Shown one piece after another: positions 32,019-39,803 of a DNA stretch of 44,235 nt. A model generated the notes under the pieces. That model saw nothing but the letters and a program-made list of their open reading frames with translations. It ran no database searches and had not been told where the DNA came from. The position numbers were made by a program, and so were the translations under genes. Source of the stretch: an uncultured Lachnospiraceae bacterium (GTDB taxonomy: Bacteria; Bacillota_A; Clostridia; Lachnospirales; Lachnospiraceae); the NCBI GenBank assembly GCA_902773195.1, contig CACYDL010000123.1, positions 1 through 44,235 of the forward strand, written 5' to 3'. Numbering within the stretch: position 1 is the stretch's first letter; each line of letters begins with the position of its first letter.

Positions 32019-32582
32019 TCAGCGGGAGCCGTCTCCGCCCTCTCTTCCCCTCTCCGGCTTCGGTGCGGCAAGCCCCGGCAGGCGGACCTTGGAGTAGATC
32101 AGGCACACAAGGAAAGAATTCATCACGCACAGAAAGGCGGTCTGGGGGAGCCTGGACAGCCAGGTCGCCCGGAAGGGAAGTCCGTACATCACGCTCAGTC
32201 CCAGCACCGAGAAGCCCTGGGAGGTGATCATCATCGTACAGGCCAGGACGGCGAAGAGTCTCAGAAAACGGACGTAAAAACGTCTGTCGCGAAAGATAAA
32301 CCTGACGAAAAGGGCGGGGATGACGCCGGTCAGAACCGAGGACACCGTGATCAGCGGATTGGGGGCATAGCCGTTCAGGGCGCAGCCGATCAGATCCCCG
32401 GCCGCTCCGGTGATGCCTCCGGCCAGGGGCCCCAGCCAGAGTCCCGACAGAATCACGGGCACGGGTCCAGCCGAGATGCGCAGCGTCAGTCCGACGGGGA
32501 CCGCCACCAGACGGCTCAGTACAACATTCATGGCCGTAAGCATCCCGACATAGGCCATCACAGCGGGCGTTAGTTTTTTCAT
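32019..32582 (-). CDS. folT: ECF transporter S component, folate (FolT) type
   Basis: The 187-residue protein has six probable membrane segments. The stretch LRISAGPVPVILSGLWLGPLAGGITGAAGDLIGC fits the FolT group (a polar turn, then LAGxxxGPxxGGxxGxxGDxxG), followed by PLITVSSVLTGVIPALF. S components bind the vitamin and borrow the EcfA/A'/T module, which is not in this window. The C-terminal tail is hydrophilic. No THF riboswitch is seen; the leader after the promoter is only about 45 bases. Substrate assignment rests on motif resemblance alone; other vitamin S components are possible. Confidence 0.72.
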   Translation of the reverse strand: MKKLTPAVMAYVGMLTAMNVVLSRLVAVPVGLTLRISAGPVPVILSGLWLGPLAGGITGAAGDLIGCALNGYAPNPLITVSSVLTGVIPALFVRFIFRDRRFYVRFLRLFAVLACTMMITSQGFSVLGLSVMYGLPFRATWLSRLPQTAFLCVMNSFLVCLIYSKVRLPGLAAPKPERGREGGDGSR

Positions 32583-32627
32583 AGCGGATTGATTCCCCTG
32601 ATAAAACGGGTTGGCGATTCATCGACC

Positions 32628-32656
32628 ATTGTAGACCATTCCTTTTCAGGATGCAA
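32628..32656 (-). promoter_or_regulatory. Predicted promoter of folT
   Basis: On the minus strand TTGCAT (32651-32656), 17 bases, TACAAT (32628-32633). It is divergent from the aldo/keto reductase promoter, with about 50 bases between the two -35 and -10 blocks. Confidence 0.68.
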
Positions 32657-32705
32657 TGCCGTAACAGATTCGTAATATACATGTCTGTTATCTTTCATAA
32701 TTAAG

Positions 32706-32714
32706 TGGTAGAAT
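32706..32714 (+). promoter_or_regulatory. Extended -10 promoter of the aldo/keto reductase gene
   Basis: TGGTAGAAT (TGn plus TAGAAT at 32709-32714) follows an AT-rich stretch; the -35 region 17 bases upstream (TGTTAT) is weak. The start would be near 32721, leaving an ~83-base leader with GC-rich dyads. Confidence 0.5.
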
Positions 32715-32803
32715 ACGGAAAAGAAGGCTGTCCTGCATCGGCTGTTTCCGCCGTGCGGAAGCGCCGGATCCGGACGGCACCGTGTTTTTCTTCGGGAGGT
32801 TCT

Positions 32804-33619
32804 ATGAATAATACGATTCTGTTGAATAACGGATGCGAGATGCCCCTGCTCGGGCTCGGGCTCTACAAAGCCGCGGCAGGAGAACTGGAGCACGCCTTCA
32901 GCTCCGCCGTCACGATGGGCTACCGTCTGTTCGACACGGCCTCCGCCTACAAAAATGAGGATCTGCTCGGTTCGGCGATCCGCAGCGGGAATATCCCCCG
33001 CAAGGAGCTCTTCATCACGACAAAAATCTGGAACAACGCCCAGAGAATCGGCAATATCGAAGGCGCCTTCAGCCGCTCGCTGGAGCGTCTCGGACTGGAT
33101 TACGTCGACCTCTATCTCATCCACTGGCCCGTCCCCGGCTGTTATCTCGATACGTGGCAGGTGCTGGAGGAGATTTTTCATTCCGGCAGGGCCAGAGCCA
33201 TCGGCGTCTCCAATTTCAACGAGTTCCAGCTGGACGAGATTCTGGAGCACTGCAGCGTTGTCCCCGCCGTCAACCAGATCGAGTATCACCCGCTCTTCGT
33301 GCAGGACGGCATCCGCCGCTTCTGCCAGCTGAACGGGATCGCCGTCCAGGCCTACGCGCCGCTGGCGAGAGGGGCCTATCTGGGCAAGGACATCCTCGCC
33401 CGGATCGCGGCAAAATATAACCGAAGTCCCGCGCAGGTGGGACTCCGGTGGATCATTCAGAAGGGCGTGGCCGTCATTCCGAAGTCGGTGCGCGACGAGC
33501 GCCTTCTGGAAAACAGCCAGATCTTTGATTTTTCTCTTGACGACTATGAGATGGAGGCGATCGGGGCGCTCAATGAGAACTACCGCGCCGCCAGCATTCC
33601 GGAGGATCTCCTCTCCTGA
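32804..33619 (+). CDS. Aldo/keto reductase
   Basis: The 271-residue protein is a TIM-barrel NADPH-dependent reductase of the AKR5-like group. The catalytic tetrad is visible: Asp and Tyr in FDTASAYKNE, Lys in FITTKIW, and His in LIHWPVPG. The cofactor end has VIPKSVRDERLLEN. Relatives act on methylglyoxal, 2,5-diketogluconate and other small carbonyls; the natural substrate is not known. The ATG at 32804 has GGGAGG four bases upstream; an earlier in-frame ATG at 32705 would add an unrelated basic stretch and is rejected. It is alone between divergent folT and convergent gpsA. Confidence 0.92.
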   Translation: MNNTILLNNGCEMPLLGLGLYKAAAGELEHAFSSAVTMGYRLFDTASAYKNEDLLGSAIRSGNIPRKELFITTKIWNNAQRIGNIEGAFSRSLERLGLDYVDLYLIHWPVPGCYLDTWQVLEEIFHSGRARAIGVSNFNEFQLDEILEHCSVVPAVNQIEYHPLFVQDGIRRFCQLNGIAVQAYAPLARGAYLGKDILARIAAKYNRSPAQVGLRWIIQKGVAVIPKSVRDERLLENSQIFDFSLDDYEMEAIGALNENYRAASIPEDLLS

Positions 33620-33670
33620 GACACAGGCCTCCTCCGTTCCAAAGGATAATCTTCGCAGATGCGCGCTGCC

Positions 33671-34696
33671 TCAGTCCCTCCAGGACTCCGGCAGCGCTTC
33701 CTTTTCCAGGGTAATTTCCATCTTTCTTCCCCGGCTCATGAGATCGTTCAGCGCGAGACGGGCGCTCTTTCCCTCAAACAGGATGCGGTTGACTTCCTCC
33801 ACGATAGGAAGCGGCGCGCCGTACTTCTTCGAGAGGGCCAGGGCGGCCTTCGCGGAGTAGACGCCTTCGACGATCTGGCCGACCTCCTCCATCGCCTCCT
33901 CCATGGACTTTCCCCTGCCCATCAGGATACCGGCCTGACGGTTTCTGGAGTGCATCGAGGCGCAGGTCACGATCAGGTCGCCGATGCCGGAGAGTCCCTG
34001 GAGGGTCTCCGCCTTCGCCCCCATCAGGATCGCGAGGCCCGCGATCTCATGGATGCCGCGGGTGATCAGCGCCGCCTTGATGTTGTCCCCGTAGCCCATG
34101 CCGTCGGCCATGCCGGCCGCGAGGGCGATGACGTTTTTGAGGGATCCGCCCAGCTCCACCCCCAGGATGTCCGGGTTGGTATAGACGCGGAAGCTGTCCG
34201 AGCTGAAGGTCTCCTGCACAAGCTCCGCCAGCTGCCTGTCCGAGGAAGCGGCCACGATGGTCGTCGGCAGGCCGAGCACCACCTCCTCCGCGTGGGTGGG
34301 ACCGGAGAGCGCGGCGATCCGGCATCCCGGAAGAAGCTCCCCGAGGATCTCCGCCTGCGTCATCAGGGTCTCCTCCTCGATTCCCTTCGTGACCGTCACG
34401 ACGTCCCGTCCGGTCCCGATGTAAGGCGCGAACTGCGCGGCGGTGGACCGGGTGTAGGGCGAGGCGACGGCAAATACGATCAGCCGGGAGTCCCGCAGGG
34501 CGTCGGCCCGGTCGTTCGTGTAGCGGATCCCTTCCGGGAAGGAGACGCCGGGAAAGGCCCGGAGCGATCTCTCGGCGGAGAGCCTCGCGGCCTCTTCCGC
34601 GGAATGGGCCCACACCGTCACTTCATGTCCGTTTCTTGTCAGGTGCGACGCGATGGCCATTCCCCACGCGCCGCAGCCGATCAGCGTTATCTTCAT
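33671..34696 (-). CDS. gpsA: NAD(P)-dependent glycerol-3-phosphate dehydrogenase
   Basis: GpsA reduces dihydroxyacetone phosphate to sn-glycerol 3-phosphate, the backbone of phospholipids. The 341-residue product has the Rossmann start LIGCGAWGMAIASHLTRNGH, VTKGIEEETL, LSGPTHAEEVV and the catalytic-lysine stretch GGSLKNVIALAAGMADG. It follows plsY, whose product acylates glycerol 3-phosphate, so the two are functionally linked. Confidence 0.96.
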   Translation of the reverse strand: MKITLIGCGAWGMAIASHLTRNGHEVTVWAHSAEEAARLSAERSLRAFPGVSFPEGIRYTNDRADALRDSRLIVFAVASPYTRSTAAQFAPYIGTGRDVVTVTKGIEEETLMTQAEILGELLPGCRIAALSGPTHAEEVVLGLPTTIVAASSDRQLAELVQETFSSDSFRVYTNPDILGVELGGSLKNVIALAAGMADGMGYGDNIKAALITRGIHEIAGLAILMGAKAETLQGLSGIGDLIVTCASMHSRNRQAGILMGRGKSMEEAMEEVGQIVEGVYSAKAALALSKKYGAPLPIVEEVNRILFEGKSARLALNDLMSRGRKMEITLEKEALPESWRD

Positions 34697-34727
34697 AGGT
34701 CATTCTCTCCTGCGAACTGCCAGACAG

Positions 34728-35369
34728 TTATTTCTTATGGAATATATAGGTCTTTCTTTCCTCTCCCCGGATCAGCCTCATGATATTGCCCCTGTGCTGG
34801 AAGTACATCAGCCCCGTGATCACGGCCGTAACGGCGTAGAGCTCGGCCAGCCCTGATCCGCCAAGACCCAGCATGCCCGTCTGGCCCCGGATGACCGTCC
34901 CGATCATCAGCATCGCGCCAACGAGAAGGCTGGCCAGGGAGACGTAGTGTGTGAGGGCCACCGTCCCGAAAAACAGGAGGTTGCCGATGATCGTCATGAC
35001 CAGGGAGATCGAGTTGATGTAGCCGGCGGTGCAGGCCACTCCCTTGCCGCCGCGGAATCCCAGCGTGACCGGGTAGTTGTGCCCGAGAATACATCCGAGT
35101 CCGGCGTAGGCCCTGAGAAGATAGTCCAGCTCGGGGAATCTCCTGACAAAGAGAAGCCTCACCAGCAAAATGGCGGCGATGCACTTGACGATATCCCCGA
35201 TCATGACGATCGCGCCGGCCTTGAGGCCCAGCGTCCTCAGCGCGTTCGTCGTCCCGGCGTTGCCGGACCCCCGGGTCCTGATGTCGATTCCCTTCATTTT
35301 TCCGTAAATATAGGACGTCTGGATCAGACCGAACGCGTATCCGATCACCAGCGCAGCAATGCGAACCAT
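34728..35369 (-). CDS. plsY: Glycerol-3-phosphate 1-O-acyltransferase PlsY
   Basis: The polytopic 213-residue enzyme uses acyl-phosphate to acylate glycerol 3-phosphate at the inner membrane. The three family motifs are present: TRGSGNAGTTNALRTLG, GHNYPVTLGFRGGKGVA and the C-terminal HRGNIMRLIRGEE. GGGAGG lies eight bases before the ATG. It sits between der and gpsA. Confidence 0.96.
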   Translation of the reverse strand: MVRIAALVIGYAFGLIQTSYIYGKMKGIDIRTRGSGNAGTTNALRTLGLKAGAIVMIGDIVKCIAAILLVRLLFVRRFPELDYLLRAYAGLGCILGHNYPVTLGFRGGKGVACTAGYINSISLVMTIIGNLLFFGTVALTHYVSLASLLVGAMLMIGTVIRGQTGMLGLGGSGLAELYAVTAVITGLMYFQHRGNIMRLIRGEERKTYIFHKK

Positions 35370-35397
35370 TTGATTTTCCTCCCTCCGAGTCTTCCTG

Positions 35398-36747
35398 TCA
35401 CCTGGATCCGGTGGTCACCTTGTCCTTTTCCGAGCGCTCCCGGATAAGGATCTTCAGCGACGTCCCGCGAAACGCGAAGGACTGCCGGATCTGATTTTCG
35501 ATGTAGCGCACATAGGAAAAATGCATCAGCTCCTTGTCATTCACGAAGATCACGAAGGTGGGCGGCTTCACGGCCACCTGGGTGATGTAGAACAGCTTGA
35601 GCCGCTTCCCCTTGTCGGTGGGCGGCGCCTGCAGGGCGACGGCCTCCGTCATGATCTCGTTGAGGACGCCGGTGGCGATCCTCCGCGACTGGTTCTCGAG
35701 GACCATGTCGATGGTCTGAAACAGCTTGTCGAGTCGCTGCCCGGTCTCCGCCGAGATGAAGATGATCTCGGCGTAGCTCAGATAGGAAAGGATCCGCCGG
35801 ATATCCGCCTCGTACTCCTTCGTGCTGTTGGTGTGCTTGTCGGCCACGGCGTCCCACTTGTTGACGGCGATGACAATTCCTTTTCCCCTCTCGTGGGCGA
35901 TCCCGGCGATCTTGGCGTCCTGCTCGGAGATGCCCTCCAGGGCGTCGATGACCACGACGACGATATCCGCGCGTTCCACGGCGCTCACGGTCCGGATGAC
36001 GGTATACCGCTCCAGCTCCTCCCGGATCCTGCTCTTCCGCCTCAGGCCGGCCGTGTCGATGAAGACGTAGTCCCGGTCCTTCCATCGCACGGGGGTGTCC
36101 ACGGCGTCCCGGGTCGTCCCGGCCACGTCCGACACGATGACCCGGCTCTCTCCGATCAGCTTGTTGATGATGCTGGATTTTCCGACGTTGGGTTTTCCGA
36201 CGATGGCGACCCGGGGCACGTCCCCCTCGTCCTCCTCGCCGGCGGTCATCTCGAAGCCCTTCGTCACCTGGTCCAGCAGATCGCCGATCCCCTGCTTGTT
36301 CGCGGCGGAAATCGGGACCGGGTCGCCGATGCCGAGCTCATAGAACTCATAGATGTAGGGAGACTGCTTCAGGAAATTGTCCACGGCGTTTACGCACAGG
36401 ACCACCGGCTTCCCGGACCTTCTCAGCATGTCGGCCACCTTGCCGTCGGAATCCGTCAGGCCGCTTCGGAGGTCCACCATGAAAATGATGACGTCCGCCG
36501 TGTCGATGGCGATCTGCGCCTGCTCTCTCATCTGACGGAGGATCACGTCGGCGGATTCCGGCTCGATGCCTCCGGTGTCGATCAGCGTGAAGTGATACCC
36601 CGCCCAGTCGATGTCCGCATAGATGCGGTCCCTGGTCACGCCCGGCGTGTCCTTGATAATGGAGATGTTTTTCCCCGCGAGCGCGTTGAAAAGCGTCGAT
36701 TTTCCCACATTCGGCCTTCCCACGATGGCCGCGATCGGTCTACTCAT
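35398..36747 (-). CDS. der: Ribosome biogenesis GTPase Der
   Basis: Der has two tandem GTPase domains and a KH-like C-terminus and assists assembly of the 50S subunit. Domain one: GRPNVGKSTLF, DTPGVTRDR, DTGG. Domain two: GKPNVGKSSII, DVAGTTRDA, DTAGLRR, NKWD. The NKxD motif of domain one reads NAVD (36379-36390), an unusual loss of the Lys. The ATG at 36747 (MSRPIAAIVG) is preferred because the domain starts there and GAGG lies upstream, although the spacing is long; the ATG at 36765 has no ribosome site. It overlaps the DUF512 gene by eight bases. Confidence 0.95.
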   Translation of the reverse strand: MSRPIAAIVGRPNVGKSTLFNALAGKNISIIKDTPGVTRDRIYADIDWAGYHFTLIDTGGIEPESADVILRQMREQAQIAIDTADVIIFMVDLRSGLTDSDGKVADMLRRSGKPVVLCVNAVDNFLKQSPYIYEFYELGIGDPVPISAANKQGIGDLLDQVTKGFEMTAGEEDEGDVPRVAIVGKPNVGKSSIINKLIGESRVIVSDVAGTTRDAVDTPVRWKDRDYVFIDTAGLRRKSRIREELERYTVIRTVSAVERADIVVVVIDALEGISEQDAKIAGIAHERGKGIVIAVNKWDAVADKHTNSTKEYEADIRRILSYLSYAEIIFISAETGQRLDKLFQTIDMVLENQSRRIATGVLNEIMTEAVALQAPPTDKGKRLKLFYITQVAVKPPTFVIFVNDKELMHFSYVRYIENQIRQSFAFRGTSLKILIRERSEKDKVTTGSR

Positions 36748-38173
36748 AGATTTGTCTGTCCTCATCTTTCAGGGGCGAAAGCCCGAGCATCGCCCGTATT
36801 AAGTCCTCTCCGCCGTCCCACACCACGCGCACCGTCGTGCGGAGCTCCCGCTCCACGTCACCGACCGTGACGTCGTCCAGAAAGACGTCTTCCCCCCGCC
36901 GGAGCATGTTGACGGGGATCAGGAGCCGCTCCCCGAGGGGAACCTCCCGCAGCTGCGCGATCAGGTCCCCGCCCGTGATCAGGCCGGAGACGGTGATTCT
37001 TTCCCCGAAGAAATCGTTCCGTATCGCCCGGACGTCGGCGGACGCCCCCGGAAACACCTTCGCCGTCCTGTCGGCGATCCTCCGGATATAGGAGGCCGCG
37101 AGCATGCCCGAGACGACGGTCACCGGGTAAGCTCCCCCGGGAACGGCGATTTCGCCGCGGCCCCTCATGGCGCTGTACTTCCCGATGGCTTTCTCCGCCT
37201 CCGTCTCCAGGAAGCGGATCATGCCGACGCCGTTCTCGTACTGGATATAGCCGTCGTACCGCTCTTCCTCGGGGAGCTCCCTCCCCGCGAGAATGTACCA
37301 TTCGTCGGAGGCGTGGACGAAGTGGCGCGGGGCGCCCCTCATCAGGTCCGGCTCGGTCTCGAAGGGCTCGGGGACATAGGTCTTTGAGAGCTTCTCCATG
37401 ACGATTTTCTGCCACTTCTCGATGACGTCGATCACCTGCCCGGCGTCTTCTTTCGTAAAGGGCTCCAGCGGCACAAGGCCCTCCCGGAACCGCGTGAGGC
37501 CCACGGGAACCACGGAGACGCTCTGCATCGCGGGGAGGTACTCCGTCAGATCCCTGATCGTCCTCTCCAGCTCCTCGCCGTCGTTCCATCCCCTGCACAG
37601 CACGATCTGGCCGTTCATGGCGATGCCGGCGTCCCTGAGACGTCTCATTTTCGGAAAGATATCTCCCGCGAAACGGTTGTGAAGCATCTTCACGCGAAGG
37701 GCGGGATTGGTGGTCTGCACCGAGATATTGATGGGCTCCATCCGAAAGCGGATGATCCGGTCGATATCCCGGTCGGTCATATTGGTCAATGTCACATAAT
37801 TGCCCTGCAGGAAGGAAAGCCTGGAGTCGTCGTCCTTGAAATACAGGGTCTCCCGCATCCCCGGAGGCATCTGGTCGATAAAGCAGAAGATGCAGTGGTT
37901 GCGGCAGGAGCGGTATTCGTCCATCAGGGAGCTGTCGAACGCGACGCCGAACTCCTCCCCCTCCTCCTTGTCGATCTCCAGAAGGGTCTCTTCCCCGTTC
38001 TCCTCCCGGATCAGCACGTCGACATGGGCGTCCTGCATCAGATACTGATAGTCAAAGACGTCCTCGATCTCATGGCCGTTTACGGAGACCAGCGTCATCC
38101 CGGGTTCCACTCCCATCTCCCAGGCGATGCTGTCCTCTTCCACGGTTTTTATCCGGTGTCCCGAAGGCTGCAT
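36740..38173 (-). CDS. DUF512 protein with PDZ-like start and a CxxxCxxC cluster motif
   Basis: The 477-residue protein opens with a PDZ-like domain (SIAWEMGVEPGMTLVSVNGH) followed by a radical-SAM-like region with C90-RNH-C94-IF-C97 (CxxxCxxC), then DDDSRLSFLQGNYVTLTNM, ISVQTTNP and the DUF512 end (DVRAIRNDFFGERITVSGLITGGDLIAQL). The family occurs next to der in many clostridia and is thought to be an iron-sulfur enzyme, but the reaction is unknown. GGAG eight bases before the ATG supports the start. It heads the operon with der, plsY and gpsA. Confidence 0.9.
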   Translation of the reverse strand: MQPSGHRIKTVEEDSIAWEMGVEPGMTLVSVNGHEIEDVFDYQYLMQDAHVDVLIREENGEETLLEIDKEEGEEFGVAFDSSLMDEYRSCRNHCIFCFIDQMPPGMRETLYFKDDDSRLSFLQGNYVTLTNMTDRDIDRIIRFRMEPINISVQTTNPALRVKMLHNRFAGDIFPKMRRLRDAGIAMNGQIVLCRGWNDGEELERTIRDLTEYLPAMQSVSVVPVGLTRFREGLVPLEPFTKEDAGQVIDVIEKWQKIVMEKLSKTYVPEPFETEPDLMRGAPRHFVHASDEWYILAGRELPEEERYDGYIQYENGVGMIRFLETEAEKAIGKYSAMRGRGEIAVPGGAYPVTVVSGMLAASYIRRIADRTAKVFPGASADVRAIRNDFFGERITVSGLITGGDLIAQLREVPLGERLLIPVNMLRRGEDVFLDDVTVGDVERELRTTVRVVWDGGEDLIRAMLGLSPLKDEDRQIYE

Positions 38174-38225
38174 CCGTCTCTCTCCTCGCGGCTCCGCCGG
38201 CTTCGCGCGGCGGCATATATCGTTA

Positions 38226-38254
38226 ATAATATCAATTTTCTGTTTTTTTGTAAA
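38226..38254 (-). promoter_or_regulatory. Predicted promoter of the DUF512-der-plsY-gpsA operon
   Basis: On the minus strand TTTACA (38249-38254), 17 bases, TATTAT (38226-38231), with TGA before the -10. The start would be near 38219. Confidence 0.68.
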
Positions 38255-38267
38255 CTGCGCGGCAGTT
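38253..38267. promoter_or_regulatory. Inverted repeat between two divergent promoters, possible operator
   Basis: AACTGC-GCG-GCAGTT is a perfect six-base inverted repeat. It overlaps the last two bases of the minus-strand -35 (38249-38254) and stops one base before the plus-strand -35 (38269-38274), so a bound protein could control both promoters. Confidence 0.45.
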
Positions 38268-38268
38268 C

Positions 38269-38297
38269 TTGAACGAACAAGATTCAGATGTTATGAT
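38269..38297 (+). promoter_or_regulatory. Predicted promoter of the ribose-phosphate pyrophosphokinase gene
   Basis: TTGAAC (38269-38274), 17 bases, TATGAT (38292-38297). The start would be near 38304, leaving a 27-base leader. Confidence 0.7.
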
Positions 38298-38330
38298 AAA
38301 TACAGCAAACACCTGCCAGGGAGGATAAGT

Positions 38331-39548
38331 ATGTCATCTCATGCCAATCATGAAAAAACGCTGCCTGTCGCCCCCCTCAAAATCGCCTACATCGAGGGCA
38401 GCCGTCCGATCGCAAAGCAGGTCAATTCCAGTCTGGTCAAAATGAGGAAGACCATCGCCGATCAGGACAGCTCCGCGGAAACGGTGAGAGGCTACATCGA
38501 ACAGAACTATCTGCTGGACATCTCCCTCTCAAGATACGGAACCGGCGAGGGCAAGGCGTTCATCGGGGAATCCATCCGCGGCACGGATCTCTACATCCTC
38601 GCGGACGTCATGAATTACAGCGTCACCTACAAGGTCTGCGGCAGAGTCAACCACATGTCGCCGGACAATCATTTTGCGGATATCAAGCGGATCATCGCCG
38701 CCGCCAACGGAAAGGCCCACCGGATCACGGTGATCATGCCCTTCCTGTACGAGAGCCGCCAGCACAAGCGCTCGGGGAGAGAATCCCTGGACGCGGCCAT
38801 GGCCCTCGTCGAGCTGCAGAACTACGGCGTGTCCGAGATCATCACCTTCGACGCCCACGACCCCAGGGTCCGAAGCTCCATCCCCCTCCGCGGATTCGAC
38901 AATTTCATGCCCACCTACCAGTTCCTGCGGGCGCTCCTCAAGGCCGCCCCGGATCTCCGGTTTGACAACAGGCATTTCATGGTCATCAGCCCGGACGAGG
39001 GAGCCATGAACCGGGCGGTCTACTTCTCCAGCGTTCTCGGCGCGGACATCGGCATGTTCTACAAGCGCAGGGACTACTCCCGCGTCGTAAACGGCAAGAA
39101 CCCCATCGTCGCCCATGAATTCCTGGGGGATTCCGTGGAGGGAAAGGACTGCGTCATCATCGACGACATGATCTCCTCGGGAGGATCCATGCTGGACGTG
39201 TGCCGCCAGATGAAGGAGCGCGGCGCCCGGAGGATCTTCATATGCACCACCTTCGGTCTCTTCACGGACGGCTTCGCCAAATTCGACGAGTTCTATGAGA
39301 AGGGTTATTTCACGAAGCTGATCACGACCAATCTCTGCTACCGCCCGCCCGAACTGCTCCGGAAGCCCTACTACGAGACCGCGAACATGTACAAGTACCT
39401 CGCGAGCATCATCAACTCTCTCAACCACGACATGTCCCTGGACAGCGTCAAGAGCACGACGAGCAAGATCACCAAGACCCTCGAGAAGATCAAGCGGAAC
39501 AGCGGCGCCGGCGCGGTGCTGACCCGGGATGCGGAGGAAAACCGGTAA
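38331..39548 (+). CDS. prs: Ribose-phosphate pyrophosphokinase, long form
   Basis: Prs makes PRPP from ribose 5-phosphate and ATP for nucleotide, His and Trp synthesis. The product has the PRPP-binding loop DCVIIDDMISSGGSM (about 273-288), the SRQHKRSGRESLDA loop and TFDAHDPRV. At 405 residues it is about 90 longer than the classical enzyme: an extra N-terminal ~30 residues and a C-terminal helical tail (SLDSVKSTTSKITKTLEKIK). This matches a divergent type I recall from Lachnospiraceae; its regulation may differ from that of the usual hexamer. GGGAGG six bases before the ATG at 38331 fixes the start; the frame is open further upstream without a ribosome site. Confidence 0.9.
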   Translation: MSSHANHEKTLPVAPLKIAYIEGSRPIAKQVNSSLVKMRKTIADQDSSAETVRGYIEQNYLLDISLSRYGTGEGKAFIGESIRGTDLYILADVMNYSVTYKVCGRVNHMSPDNHFADIKRIIAAANGKAHRITVIMPFLYESRQHKRSGRESLDAAMALVELQNYGVSEIITFDAHDPRVRSSIPLRGFDNFMPTYQFLRALLKAAPDLRFDNRHFMVISPDEGAMNRAVYFSSVLGADIGMFYKRRDYSRVVNGKNPIVAHEFLGDSVEGKDCVIIDDMISSGGSMLDVCRQMKERGARRIFICTTFGLFTDGFAKFDEFYEKGYFTKLITTNLCYRPPELLRKPYYETANMYKYLASIINSLNHDMSLDSVKSTTSKITKTLEKIKRNSGAGAVLTRDAEENR

Positions 39549-39571
39549 AGACCTGTCGCGCAGAAGCGGAA

Positions 39572-39732
39572 CGGACCGGCTGTCAGTCCCGTCAAAAAGT
39601 ACCGGCGTCCGGCTGTCTCTCCCGTCAAAAAGTACCGGAGTCCGGCTGTCGCTCCCGTCAAAAAGTACCGGAGCCCGGCCTACGCTCCCGTCAAAAAACA
39701 CCGGAGTCCGGCCGACGCTCCCGTCCCTCAGA
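39572..39732. repeat. 33-bp tandem repeat, about five units
   Basis: CCCGTC recurs at 39588, 39621, 39654, 39687 and 39720, exactly 33 bases apart. The first three units share GTCAAAAAGTACCGG, the fourth reads CAAAAAACACCGG, and the fifth is cut short. Because 33 is a multiple of three, reading frames on both strands stay open as 11-residue repeats, but none has a ribosome site. The array starts 24 bases after the prs stop. Confidence 0.9.
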
Positions 39733-39744
39733 GCGGAACGTCGT

Positions 39745-39783
39745 AAAAAGATCCCCGCGGCATTCGATGCCGCGGGGATTTTC
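39745..39783. terminator. Bidirectional terminator between prs and the EF-G2-like gene
   Basis: ATCCCCGCGGCAT (39751-39763), loop TCG, ATGCCGCGGGGAT (39767-39779): a perfect 13-pair stem. It is followed by TTTTC on the plus strand and by CTTTTTAC on the minus strand, so it can stop both convergent transcripts. Confidence 0.93.
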
Positions 39784-39803
39784 TGTCTTCTGTGACGGGC
39801 GGA

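Noticed and set aside
32590..32660. Possible THF riboswitch upstream of folT (TTGCATCC seen)
   Set aside because: The TTGCAT is the -35 of a well-spaced promoter, the leader is too short, and the rest of the riboswitch consensus is absent.
39529..39795. Small repeat protein (11-residue units such as KSTGVRLSLPS) after prs
   Set aside because: The 33-bp unit keeps every frame open on both strands, there is no ribosome site, and the start lies inside prs. It is better read as a non-coding tandem repeat.
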